DNA of 64,000 nt. Source: Anastatus disparis. Lineage: Eukaryota > Arthropoda > Insecta > Hymenoptera > Eupelmidae. The translations under genes were made by a program, and so were the position numbers. Of this stretch, positions 35,975-47,489 are shown one piece after another. The notes under the pieces were generated by a model. That model did not search any database and had not been told where the DNA came from. It saw only the letters and a list, made by a program, of their open reading frames with translations. Numbering within the stretch: position 1 is the first letter of the stretch; the number at the start of each line of letters is the position of its first letter. The stretch covers positions 620,001 to 684,000 of the forward strand of contig JAFFSR010000087.1 in the NCBI GenBank assembly GCA_017163975.1. Direction: 5' to 3'.

Positions 35975-36870
35975 GGCTGATTCCAAATCGAACAGTCAGT
36001 ATACACTCAAGTCACCAATTACTGCGCTTATGGAGTATGTTATTCTACCCTAAAAATAAGGGTATACGTATTTTTTTATTTTGCTGAAATATCAGAATTG
36101 CATCAGATATGCACTTTTGAAAATTGCATACAAAAACTAAATGTTAAAACTGAAAATGTTGAGAATAACTTTAGAGGGCTATCGTTTTACCAATTTTCAA
36201 TGAATTTTGGTAAACCTTATTTTGTTTTATTATGTTTTGAGCCCTCTTTAATTTAGTGCAAGAAATTTCAAAAATGACTAAAAAATGACTAAGATATGTG
36301 CATTTTACCAAAAAATGCACTTGTTATGCACATGCATTTTTCTCGAAAAACCCATTTTTTTTTTGCTGAAATTTTTTGTGCTTATAGAGGACCAAATTAC
36401 CTATCTAATGGTACTTGGTTGATCCCGTACTTATTTGTTTGAAGGGAGGAAAAAAATTCACAAATTTTATTGGTGAAAAATTTTTGTATATACGTTCGGA
36501 AATTTTAAGCAATGTAGATTTAAACACTATCCTTCTTTTAGCATTACCCAGAAACAACGACGTGGACGTAGAAGGTTTCTGTTCCCTTCGGGGTGCTTTT
36601 TTAAAGTGAGTTCCCCTTGCCTCTCACTGTTGGGATGCGTCAAAAATATAATTATAAATAATAACTTTTTTTTATTTTTGCACTTATTATTTTTAGTTCT
36701 AAGTGTAGCCTTACGACGTTTGACTTTTTTTTCTTGTCTTCCACTTTAGTCAGTGAATGTATAGCTGTTCTGCCAACAAATATATGCGATTTCAATTCCC
36801 CAAGTTGTTTTAACCACATATGACTTTTTTAAATCCCATTATATTTAGGAACTGTACTCCATTCAATATT
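35975..36870 (+). repeat. Left long inverted repeat, includes an inverted copy of the transposase 3' end
   Basis: The first part (35975 to about 36640) is the terminal repeat. The inner part (about 36640-36870) is the reverse complement of the last codons of the transposase and its 3' UTR (39480-39690). Two or three differences per 100 bp separate it from the right copy. A TIR normally does not contain the gene's 3' end, so the left end appears to have been overwritten by the right end. Confidence 0.8.
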
Positions 36871-37035
36871 GCTGAAATTTGTTGTGCTCATAGAGGACTA
36901 AATTACCTATTTAATGGTACTCGGTTGATCCCGTACTTATTTGTTTGAAGCGAGAAAAAAAATTCACAAATTTTATTGGTGAAAAATTTTCGTATATACG
37001 TTCGAAAGTCTTAAGCAATGTTTATTCCAACGCTG
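36871..37035 (+). repeat. Remnant of the original left TIR
   Basis: This stretch repeats 36369-36520 in direct orientation (gctgaaattt…gtgct…atagagga through 'aagcaatgt'), with more differences than the long arms show. It is best read as the inner part of the old left end, left behind when the outer part was replaced. Confidence 0.7.
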
Positions 37036-37091
37036 TCGCATGCTTCGCTCATTATTTGTTTATCTTTGTATGTATGTATATATCATCAATA

Positions 37092-37093
<2 letters not shown>

Positions 37094-37133
<40 letters not shown>
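37094..37133. repeat. (TA)n microsatellite
   Basis: About 19 TA units directly upstream of the first recognisable transposase codons. Confidence 0.95.
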
Positions 37134-37136
<3 letters not shown>

Positions 37137-39686
37137 TCGTATTCGATTTTATCCCCAAGACACCCGAACGAATACAGGAATTAAACGAGAGTATTAATAC
37201 AATTTTACCTCAATGCGTCTCGCCGCTAAAAAGAAAAACTGCAAAACCTAAAAATTTAACAGAAAATTACGTATCTAAAAAGAAAAAATCTTTAATTTCA
37301 GCTTTTTCTGCTACTGTCGGAAGTAAATTAGAAGATGCGTATGGCATTTCAGTTGAATCAATAGAATCGGACAAAAGTTCGACTGAAAACTATTGAAACG
37401 AATTTGTAGAAAATTTTAAATCGGCTTTAGAAAAATGTTCTTCTGTTTCGGAGAAAATAAAACTTCTAACTCTACTACCTTCAAAATTAAGCAAAATAAA
37501 AATTTGCTCACTATTCCCGAATATAAGTGAGTATATGATAAATAAATCAAGAAATCTCGTGAAAAATAAAGGAGTTTATTCGGAGCCAGATTCATATACT
37601 GGTCATCCTATTGATGAAAATACAAAAAATATCGCTATGGAATATTTTTTAAATTATGATTTTAATTGTAGTAGACAAAGTCCAAATAAATCAGATGTTG
37701 TTACTGTAAAAGTTAATAATACAAAAACTAAAAAAGTTAAACGGTTTCTTACTCGAAGCTTAAAAGGAACATATAGTCAATTAAGACAAGAAAATCCAAA
37801 CTTACAAATAGGAAAATCGAAATTCTATAGTCTAAGACCAAGTTTCGTCTTAACAAGCCCTGTGAAGGAAACTTGTCTTTGTGTACATTACGAAAATTTT
37901 GAACTGTTTCTTACAAGTTTAATTCGTTTTAGAGGCGATAATAATTCTGAATTTAATTCGTTCAGAAATAACTAACGCAATGTTGTGTTCTGAACCATCT
38001 GATTCGTGTTTCTTGCAAGAATGCAATTATTGCCCCGGTAGTGAGGGTATCACATTAAAATTGTTAAAACTGAAAGAAAATTGTGAAGATGAAATTACGT
38101 TTGCTTTGTGGGATAATGGTAATCTTATCAAACAAACAGTAAGCTTATCAGTTTTTAAAGAAAAATTTTCAATCTGCGCACTAAAAGCAAGTACTCACGT
38201 ATACATAAAAAATATTCAACGTGAAGCTATAAAAAAAGAAAAAGAAGAAGGTAAAGCTGATCCTACTAACTAGGAGAGTATCAGACCTCCGGATCACGGA
38301 TTTTGCTCAAACTTTGGGATAAGTTTTCAGATGTCAAAATATGAAAGGGAACAGAATTTTAGATCCCAACGCTCAATATTTCCCTAGTTACAGGCAATTA
38401 AAGAAAATCACTAAAAAGTTACTAGATTTTCAAACGCATATAGTTCCTTAGCATTGATAGCTAGGAGCTTGAAACTTTTTTTAAATGAAAGCTGAGCTCA
38501 AATCCTTTCAAAATAGTAGCTATAGCATGTCAAAATATTATTTTTTCCTAAAGTTATAGCGTAATAAACATTAGACCCAATTTCAGCTTTTGTTATTAAT
38601 TAATGTTCTAATAAAAAAAATCAGGTCCAATGTTTATCACGCTATAACTTTGGGAAAAAATAATATTTTGACATGCTATAACTACTATTTTGAAAGGATT
38701 TGAGCTCAGCTTTCATTTAAAAAAAGTTTCAAGCTCCTAGCTATTAATGCTAAGGAACTATATGCGTTTGAAAATCTAGTAACTTTTTTAGTGATTTTCT
38801 TTAATTGCCTGTAACTAGGGAAATATTGAGCGTTGGGATCTAAAATTCTGTTCCCTTTCATATTTTGACATCTGAAAACGTATCCCAAAGTTAGAGCAAA
38901 ATCCGTGATCCGGAGGTCTGATACTCTCCTAGTAAGTTAATTATCCACGTTGATTTTGCAGAAAATTGGTCTGTAATAAATAATAAAGCGGTTCAGGGAA
39001 ATCATTGGGTAAATAACCAAATTTCTATTTTTACTGCAGTCTGTTACCAAGGAGAGATAACGCAAAGCTTTGCGATCGTTAGTGACGACAAAAAGCATGA
39101 TACTGCACATGCACTATTAGCAATAAATAAAATTATCGATCTTATGAAAAATGATTTAGTTACTAAAGTCACTATTATATCAGATGGAGATGCAAGCCAA
39201 TTTAAAAATCGTTTTCAGCTACATGAATTCAAACATTTTTCTTATCAAATGAAATGGTTATTTTCTGCGACTGGTCATGGGAAAGGAGCCGTTAATGGAA
39301 TAGGTGGGCTTCTAAAGCATTATGCTACTTCACATAACTTAAAAAGAGTTCATGAAGAATCGATACAAAATGCTGACGATTTTATAAATTGGGTTCAAAA
39401 GTACACCAGTGCAATCAAAATCATATTATTACCAATAAATGAGATTGAAAAATTTAGAAAAGAAAAAAATATTGAATGGAGTACAGTTCCTAAATATAAT
39501 GGGATTCAAAAAAGTCATATGTGGTTAAAACAACTTGGGGAATTGAAATCGCATATATTTGTTGGCAGAACAGCTATACATTCACTGACTAAAGTGGAAG
39601 ACAAGAAAAAAAAGTCAAACGTCGTAAGGCTACACTTAGAACTAAAAATAATAAGTGCAAAAATAAAAAAAAGTAATTATTTATAA
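37134..39686 (+). pseudogene. Transposase (DDE-type, unassigned family), broken
   Basis: The N-terminal part (from KTPERIQELNESIN) reads in one frame with a TGA at 37394-37396 and continues past TGHPIDENTKN and KVKRFLTRSLKGTYSQLRQ to TAA at 37975. A frameshift leads to the cysteine-bearing block CFLQECNYCPG (37980-38270). A 657-bp MITE then splits the gene. After it the catalytic core follows: HVDFAENW (near 38945, first Asp), QGNHWVNNQISIFTAV, VSDDKKHDTAHALLA, SDGDASQFKNRF (near 39178, second Asp) and GHGKGAVNGIGGLLK (near 39270). The DFAEN / SDG-SQFKN / HGKG-DGIGG set is typical of this transposase-like group. The product ends in a basic tail at 39686. Not functional. Confidence 0.75.
38273..38929. 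mobile_element. 657-bp near-complete palindrome (MITE) inside the transposase gene
   Basis: Begins GGAGAGTATCAGACC and ends GGTCTGATACTCTCC, with TA on both sides. Pairing continues over almost the whole length to a small centre near 38600, with few mismatches. No ORF of its own: the short frames are read across the stem. A TA target suggests the Tc1/mariner type, but only the TA flanks support that. Confidence 0.85.
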
Positions 39687-40375
39687 TTATATTTTTGACG
39701 CATCCCAACAGTGAGAGGCAAGGGGAACTCACTTTAAAAAAGCACCCCGAAGGGAACAGAAACCTTCTACGTCCACGTCGTTGTTTCTGGGTAATGCTAA
39801 AAGAAGGATAGTGTTTAAATCTACATTGCTTAAAATTTCCGAACGTATATACAAAAATTTTTCACCAATAAAATTTGTGAATTTTTTTCCTCCCTTCAAA
39901 CAAATAAGTACGGGATCAACCAAGTACCATTAGATAGGTAATTTGGTCCTCTATAAGCACAACAAATTTCAGCAAAAAAAAAAATTTTTTTGGGTTTTTC
40001 GAGAAAAATGCATGTGCATAAAAAGTGCATTTTTTGGTAAAATGCACATATCTTAGTCATTTTTTAGTCTTTTTTGAAATTTCTTGCATTGAATTAAAGA
40101 AGGCTTAAAACATAATAAAACAAAATAAGGTTTACCAAAATTCATTGAAAATTGGTAAAACGATAGCCCTCTAAAGTTATTCTCAACATTTTCAGTTTTA
40201 ACATTTTGTTGTTGTATGCAATTTTCAAAAGTGCATATCTGTTGCAATTTTGATATTTCAGCAAAATAAAAAAATACGTATACCCTTATTTTTAGGGTAG
40301 AACAACATACTCCATTAGCGCAGTAATTGGTGACTTGAGTGTATACTGACTGTTCGATTTGAAATGGAATCAGCC
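39480..40375 (+). repeat. Right long inverted repeat of the DDE transposon
   Basis: Contains the transposase C-terminal codons, the 3' UTR and the right TIR, and is the probable donor of the left arm. The 64-codon open stretch at 39729-39923 (minus) is identical to the one at 36415-36609 (plus). This shows near-identity of the arms rather than a gene. Confidence 0.8.
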
Positions 40376-41615
40376 ATATATATTTATATATATATAAATT
40401 ACTATTAAGAAATTTACCCGCAAATATTTTCAGAAGCATATTACGTAATTTACAATTAATTTGTTATCGTATTAAGTAGGAAAATATAATGTAAGAAAAA
40501 CTTTTGTAAATTGAAAAAGTTTTAATTTTTTTTATTTCCTACGGATTTGACCATTATAATTTTACACTCAGTGAAAGTTCCATTATTATATTTTCCTGTT
40601 GCATATTATTATTATAGTTTTTAGTTTTGTTTTAACTACTTGAATTTAAAATTCGCGTGATTTGATAACTCCTTTGGTAATTTTATGGTGCAAACCGATA
40701 TTTATATTTTTAGCTATAACCAATAAAAAGAAAATAATTTTCGAGGTCTCTATATTTATGATTTTTTTTATATAATACTTTGCAAAAACTTGTAAACTAG
40801 CCTAAATTCTAAATCGCGAGTGTTACATTTATTAAACGAATAGGTTCTTTTCTTGGTTTTATTAGTAGTTTGAAATAAAACTTTAATTTAATTACGCGCA
40901 CTTTCACTACCCGACAGCAACTTATTCCAGGTGTTCAGAGACGAGTTAAACTATTCGGTCAGATAAATATACCTGGGTATACTTGACAGATGAGAATTTG
41001 TCATCATTACTCGTCTCTATTCGAGTGCCAGTTGTAAAGTACCCCCCTCGTTGCCAAAACGAAAGTACTCAATATTTCGTATAAAGAGGGAGAAAAGAGA
41101 AAATTAATCGATTGAGTACGTTACTTAATAGATTTTTTTATTTGAACTGATTGTAAATAATTTGAACACTGCGGAACTCTAATGAAGAATAATTTATAAA
41201 TTGAAAGAGATAATCTAGAATAAAATGTAAACTATTTTACTATACCATCTACACTCGATTATTTTATAAATTCAGAGGATGGATCGGAAAAGTGAACAAG
41301 ACCGAAAATCAGTTAAGATATTATTGCAATTTTATTTAGAATTTATTTAGTAATTTACATTTGGTAACAACGTAAAGGTTGCAAAAGTCAATTTATAGTT
41401 ATAAATTTAAATCATTTATCGATTTTGTCTTATACACTAAATTATAAATGTGAAGTCAAAACGTTTTATAAAAAGTTTCGTTTTAATTAAATAATCTGAA
41501 TGTTATTGATATTTAAAATAAGAATACTAAAAAAATATGTTCAAAAATAATTAAAGATGTTCCTCAAAATTTAACTAATTATCGCGGGGACTAGATCTCT
41601 GCGGAGGACCCCAAG
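40376..41615. other. Intergenic, nothing recognised
   Basis: AT-rich. A somewhat GC-richer part near 40910-41070 (contains ttccaggtgttcagagacgag) shows no ORF, splice-linked coding or RNA-gene pattern that I can support. Confidence 0.5.
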
Positions 41616-41624
41616 CCCGCTCTA

Positions 41625-43785
41625 ATGTATATTAAGCTACGGAATCCACTTCATAGGGCCAAACTCGGAATAGTACCATATTTCGTCGTTAATTTTTCGC
41701 TAATTTGTTGCTTTATCCCGGATTTTGTCGTTTCAGTAGTTTCCGAGAAACAATGGCTACTTTAGCTTAATATTAAGCTACGGCATCCACTACAGTAACT
41801 CAGGAACAAGTAGGGTTAGCAACTCCATTCTGGTTGCATAATTTGTCGCTTTTTCGTCGCTCTAGGAAAGGATAGTTCGTAAGTCCAAAAACCTGACCAA
41901 GACCCAGATATAGCCATTAGGCCTGAGTAAAAATGGAAACTTTTTTTTCTTAATGTATCTAATAAGTCATGCTATGTTGCTGATACTAAAGTAGCTATAG
42001 AAAATTTGTCACCTTAAATATCTTTACATCCAAGCACATAGAAAATGTTTGCATGTGAAATTTCTTTCAATTGAAATGCATTTGGGAATGAGTCACACTT
42101 GATAATTAAAACGATTAAGACTTTAAGCTCAATTAAAAGATGTTTGTGATCTTGCTGAGGCTTAAGTGATTTTTGAAACAAGACACTCTAAATATTTATT
42201 TCTGTAAGTTTTTGAATTTAGATGCGTCTGAAAATTTGTCGCTTATGATATTCGAATAAATTTGAACTTTCAATGCAATAAAAATATGATTCTGATTCAA
42301 CAGAAGCTACAAGGATTTTGTCGCTCTAAAAATCTATGGTTCCTAGCACGCTAAAATGATTTATATGCAAATTTTTTTGATTGTAATGCATCTAGGAATG
42401 TGTCGCTCTTGAGATTGTTAACCATCAATACTTTAAGCGAAATAAAAAGATATTTCTGATATTACAGTAGCTGCAAAGAATTTATTGCTCCGAAAATCTT
42501 TAAATCCAAGCACATAGGAAATGTTTTCATGCAAGTGTTTTGAATTGATATGATTCAGAGAGTTAGTCGCTCTAGATATTTAAAACCATTGAGACTTTCA
42601 GTGCAATTAAAAGATGTTTGTGACCTTACTAAGGTTTAAAGAATTTTTTCGCTCTAGTAATTCTTCAATCAGCTCTCTCTAAATATTTTTTCATATCAGT
42701 ATTTCAATTTAGATGCGTCTGAGAATTTGTCGCTTATGATATTCGAATAAATTTGAACTTTCAATGCAATAAAAATATGATTCTGATTCAACAGACGCTT
42801 CAAGGATTTTGTCGCTCTAAAAATCTATGGTTCCTAGCACGCTAAAATGATTTTTACGCAAATTTTTGAGATTGTAATGCATTTAGGAATTTGTCGCTCT
42901 TGAGATCGTTAACCATCAATACTTTAAACACAATAAAAGGATGTTATTGATACTACAGTAGCTACAAAGAATTTGTTGTTCAAAAAATGTTTAAATCCAA
43001 GCACTTAGAAAACGTTTTTATGCAAGTTTTTTCAATTGGAATGCATTAGAGAGGTAGTCGCTATTGATATTCAAAATTTATAAGACTTTGAGTGCAATGG
43101 AAAGTAATATCAGAAATATCTTTTTATTGTCTTTAAAGTATTGATGGTCAACAATTTCAAGAGCGACAAATTCCCAGATGCATTACAATCAAAATAATTT
43201 GCATAAAAATCATTTTATCGTGCTAGGAACCATCGATTTTTAGAGCGTCAAAATTCTTGTAGCTTCTGTATAAAATCCTTTAAGCCTCAGTCAGATCACA
43301 AACATCTATTAATTGCGCTTAAAGTCTTAATCGTTTTAATTATCAAGAGCGACTCATTCCCAAATGCATTTCAATTGAAAGAAATTTCACATAAAAACAT
43401 TTCCTATGTGCTTGGATGTAAAGATATTTAAGGTGACAAATTTTCTATAGCTACTTTAGTATCATTAACATGGCATGACTTATTAGATACATTAAGAAAA
43501 AAAAGTTTCCATTTTCACTCAGGCCTAATGGCCATATCCGGGTCTGTGTCAGGTTTTGGGACTTACGAACTATCCTTTCTTAGAGCGACGAAAAAGCGAC
43601 AAATTATGCAACCAGAATAGAGTTGCTAGCCCTACTTGTTCCTGAGTTACTGTAGTGGATGCCGTAGCTTAATATTATGCTATAGTAGCCATTGTTTTTC
43701 GGAAACGGCTGGAGCGACAAATTAGCGACGAAATATGGTACTATTCCGAGTTTGGCACCATGAAGTGGAGCAGCTTAATATACAT
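41625..43785. mobile_element. Fold-back element with 9-bp TSD and 82-bp internal periodicity
   Basis: CCCGCTCTA occurs immediately before (41616-41624) and after (43786-43794). The ends are inverted: ATGTATATTAAGCT and AGCTTAATATACAT. About 700 bp at each end pair. The interior repeats every 82 bp, marked by TTTGTCGCTCT at 42236, 42318, 42400, 42482, 42564, 42646, 42727, 42809, 42891, 42973 and 43055, then by the complement AGAGCGACAAA further right. No ORF. A 9-bp duplication and long inverted ends fit Mutator-like fold-back elements. That assignment is inference. Confidence 0.85.
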
Positions 43786-43794
43786 CCCGCTCTA

Positions 43795-44511
43795 AACACT
43801 GCCCGAGGTGGAATGGTCACATGTAACTCTCTCTTCTCTACGCTCTCCTCGAGCGTCTAAAAAAAAGGGGGAGAGAGTTTTTTTACTCCTGCTTCAAACA
43901 ATTATCAGAGAGAGTTAGGCTAATTTACACCTTCTCTCTTTCTAACGCATCGTTTCAAGATTTCTTCTTGCACTTCATTTATTCCCCTCCTCAGTCTCAA
44001 CCCGCAGGTAGAAGAGACAGAGGTGAGAGAGATGACGTCTTATTGGCTAATTACTTGTCTCGCATTAGATGGTCTGACATAGTGACCATCTATTATAATT
44101 ATTATATTACTCTGTGTCTAAAAGAATTTAAACCGTTTTAAATAATTCCTTTTTCTCTCTAAATGAGAGATAAGTTAGAATTCGTTAGCAGAATCATTAT
44201 TTTATGAGAATGTTTTAGAAATATTTATACTGAAATTAATTTTAATGAAATAAAAATGAAAAATAAATTTTAAATGATTTTGTCACGCAACAATTAATAC
44301 AAAATCATTGCATTCAGTGAATATTAAGTTTATAAAGAAACTTTTGTCAAAATTAATTTACTACTTGAATAATCACATCAAGAGTATTTATTTGATTACA
44401 ATAAATAAAATAAAATATTATTATAAATTGTCTTAATAAAAAAAAATTAATCATATTCTATTTTGGTACTGTGGCACCAAAATATACATTTTTTATTGGC
44501 AAATAGAACTT
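43795..44511. other. Intergenic, nothing recognised
   Basis: Contains CT- and GA-rich phrases near 43830-44040 and AT-rich DNA after that. No supported gene. Confidence 0.5.
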
Positions 44512-44544
44512 TTGTTTTTTTTTTCAGAAATTATTTTTATAATG

Positions 44545-44736
44545 TATGTTGTCATGAGAAAGATTTTGGACTTAAGGTTAAATCATACAATTTTCGGAAA
44601 AAGCATTTGCGATGGTGTAGGCGGAACTCCTAAACGACTTACCAGAAAAGCTTCTTCGCTAGGAATTAAAATTTTCAATGCACAACAAATACACGATTTT
44701 TTATCAAGGAAAAAGTCAGATATTTGGTATGCATAA
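44545..44736 (+). pseudogene. Fragment of a transposase-like protein (GK…CDGVGGT motif)
   Basis: An open stretch contains FGKSICDGVGGTPKRLTRKASS and, further on, NAQQIHDFLSRK. The HGKG/GKS-x-CDG(V/I)GGT-x-KRL pattern is that of the transposase-like group whose other member lies at 39270 in this window (GHGKGAVNGIGGLLK). A T-rich tract ending in 'cag' precedes it, so it might be an exon. Only a fragment is present, and no other domain of the protein was found nearby. Confidence 0.5.
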
Positions 44737-45472
44737 AAATATTGAAAAAAATCCATTCTAACACGTCTGAAAATATAAAAAATTAATGGAGATACGTAAC
44801 TTGAAAGTTAACGATTTTCGTTAAAAGATAAAAAATTAATGATATTTGAACGCTTTAATCTCATAGATAGAAATCGATGAGATTAAAGCGTTAGAAAATC
44901 ATCTGTTAAAAAAAAATATTAGGGTAGACAGGGGATATTCAAATATGTGAAAAACTCAAAAGCGATTTTTTCTAAATTTACTAATTTTAATATCTCATAT
45001 TTCGGACAATTTTTAACCAAATTTAAAATGCCAACAAAATATATTTTTTTCAAGAGCAATCGAACCCATTTTGCAGAATTGTCAAAAGTTGGGATGGGAA
45101 GACACCACGACCATTCAAGGATACGTAAAAAGACGAAATTTCATCTTTAGTTCGAAGTCATGTAGGCTGGATTCTAATTTATCGAATTGAATTGAGCAAA
45201 TCAATTATCAAAGCTCTTTCTACAACTAAAAATGCCGTCTGTCAAATTAAAATACGTTAAAAACTCGAGTCTTGTCGAAATTTTCAAAAAGAGTAAAAAA
45301 CAGCCTAAGAAACTTAAATTTTTTATCAGGAGACCATTTCTCGGCGAGTTTTGCACTTAGAGGGCTGAAATTTTACACAGGTTCCTTACTTACATAATAC
45401 CAAAACATATCTTGAAACTAGAAAAATCAGTGACCTTCGTGCACACCCTTTTTTAAAAAGATATTATTTTAA

Positions 45473-45525
<53 letters not shown>

Positions 45526-47489
45526 TTATTTATTTATTTATTTAACATATATTGTATTAAATCTACGCGGTACCGCAAAGTAGCGTGTTAGGACCATTAA
45601 ATGCTAAAAAAAGAGCAGGAATGTATTTCTTATATCTGTTAAGGTTTGGCTTTTGCTAAAGATTTTACAAAGCTTGGTCTAAAGAAAACAAGAAAACTCC
45701 GCCAATTTCGTGTTTTCTTGAGTGTTTAGGGCCTATACGATTTGCTGAAGTGTAATTCAACTAGGTTATAAGTTCCAAGGCATGAGAAAAAGGCATAAAA
45801 CTCACTAATAACTTAGTATATAAACGTGTTTTCGAAGTTATGACGAGAAAAAACCATAGAAAAAAACGCAAAAACCCCGTTTTCTATTGTTTTTTTTATT
45901 TTTGAGCGAATTCCGGTAGGAAAATAATTTTGGCGATCCCAGCGTCGGAAAGTACGGAAAAAAATATATAAAAAAGCTATTTAGGTTTTGGCAAAACATT
46001 ATCTTTATAGTTAAAAGAACGATAAGTAACTTCAAATATTATTGAAAACGGAAAGTTCGGGCTAAAAAAATTTGCAAAAAATCTGGGAAATTCTCGATAT
46101 AATTACAAAGCTATTTGCATATTTCCAGATTTTTCGTTCGTAGACTGTGCACGGTAAAAATTATTTAAGAAAAAACACGTTTTGTACATTTTTTGGGCCC
46201 CCGTGGCAGCTTTGGGGCTGAAATTTTGCACAGAGACATCTTTCAACATACTCTTCTGAATAATCAGCGAGCCGTAAAGATCCCGGCTAGAGCTGATCTG
46301 ACCCTCTTATCCCGCTATAGCCTTTGAGAGGTTAAAAGCTATCTTACGTCTATTTTTAAAAGAGTAATGCTCATTTAAGTGCAAAAATGTATTTTTTTCA
46401 ACAGCTGATATCTTGAAAAGGATGCTTAAAAAAAAATAGCTTATGAGAAAAAAAAGTTGTGTTTCTTAGTAAGGGATCCAATTTTAAATACAGATAAAAA
46501 TTGTAACTTTCACCTCTTTTCAAAATTTTTAATCTCTGACAATTTTCAACAAAATGGCATAAATTTTAAAATGGACAAAAAAATTTTTTTTAATAATTTT
46601 AGTATGCCAATATTATTAATGCCGAACGCACTTTTTACAAATTTTTTAATTCAATGATTTAAGCTTCAAACAGTTAACAATAAACTGATGAATAACTGTT
46701 TAAACTCCACATTATATTCGAGTTTTCGACTTTAATAAAGAAGTTTGTGAAAAAAGTAACTTCATACAAAACTCAAATTTAAAAAATTGTTTTAATGTCG
46801 CATAAACACAAGAAAAGATCATTTGATAATACTTACATTTTTTAAATTATCATAACGATTGTTACAAATTTTATTGATTCTTAAGTCACAATTATCCCGA
46901 AGAAGCGATCCTCAATTTTATTGAAACATCCATAACAAATAAAATCTCAACATTGTTTTAAATCGAAAAACAAGAACAGGATTAATAATATTTATCACAA
47001 TCCTACTATCATTTTAGATCTGTTGTCTAATTTCCCAAACTTTCATAAGTTGAAGGACCAAAAAGTAATTTCTGATCCCGCAAAATGATATAATCTCGTT
47101 CTGATACTAAAAATTGTAGGTATTTATAAAAATTTGTATATTGCTATTTATTAACCTTTATAGGGATGGAGAATCATGAAAGTGGCTTACCCCGTGATCG
47201 ATACTTTGCCTATGATCAATCAATGATTTAAGATATCTTTAATATCACATTTCTGAAGACAATAAGTTCACTGAAATCCTGGCCTTCTAAAGGTTAAAAA
47301 GTTTTTTATCACCATTCAAAAGAATGATCTCAAAAATAGTGAATAAATTGAAAATTATTTTAATACCATTAAGCTAGTGACTATTGCCGTAGATTGTTAA
47401 AGCAATTAAAAGTTACAAAATTAAAATGTAATCAAATAATACAATTAAAAATAACGATAAAAATAATAAATATTTGTTTTTTATTGCAG
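44737..47489. other. Non-coding stretch, possibly intron of the oxidase gene
   Basis: No exon of the amine oxidase family could be recognised. A perfect 16-bp stem (AACGCTTTAATCTCAT at 44849-44864 with its complement at 44877-44892) is present. So is a (TA)n then (TTTA)n tract at 45476-45545. The phrase 'ggctgaaattttgcacag' or close variants near 45370 and 46215 looks like a dispersed repeat. Confidence 0.5.

Larger units (their letters stand above)
35975..40375 (+). mobile_element. DDE-type DNA transposon with very long inverted ends
   Basis: The outermost bases are GGCTGATTCCA at the left and TGGAATCAGCC at the right, flanked by TA-rich DNA (an ATATAT-like target that cannot be delimited). 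Inverted pairing extends about 900 bp: 35975-36870 with 39480-40375. The interior codes for a transposase on the + strand that is broken and interrupted by a MITE. Inside the left end a second, direct copy of part of the TIR (36871-37035) follows the inverted block. The superfamily could not be assigned. The motifs recall a transposase group I know only from unnamed animal proteins. Confidence 0.82.

Noticed and set aside
36415..36609. 64-residue frame identical to one at 39729-39923
   Set aside because: It has no ATG start and lies in the transposon's inverted ends. Identity reflects arm similarity, not a conserved gene that can be shown here.
42006..43055. CRISPR-like regular array
   Set aside because: The 82-bp period is a tandem repeat in a eukaryotic fold-back element. 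There are no spacers and no cas genes.
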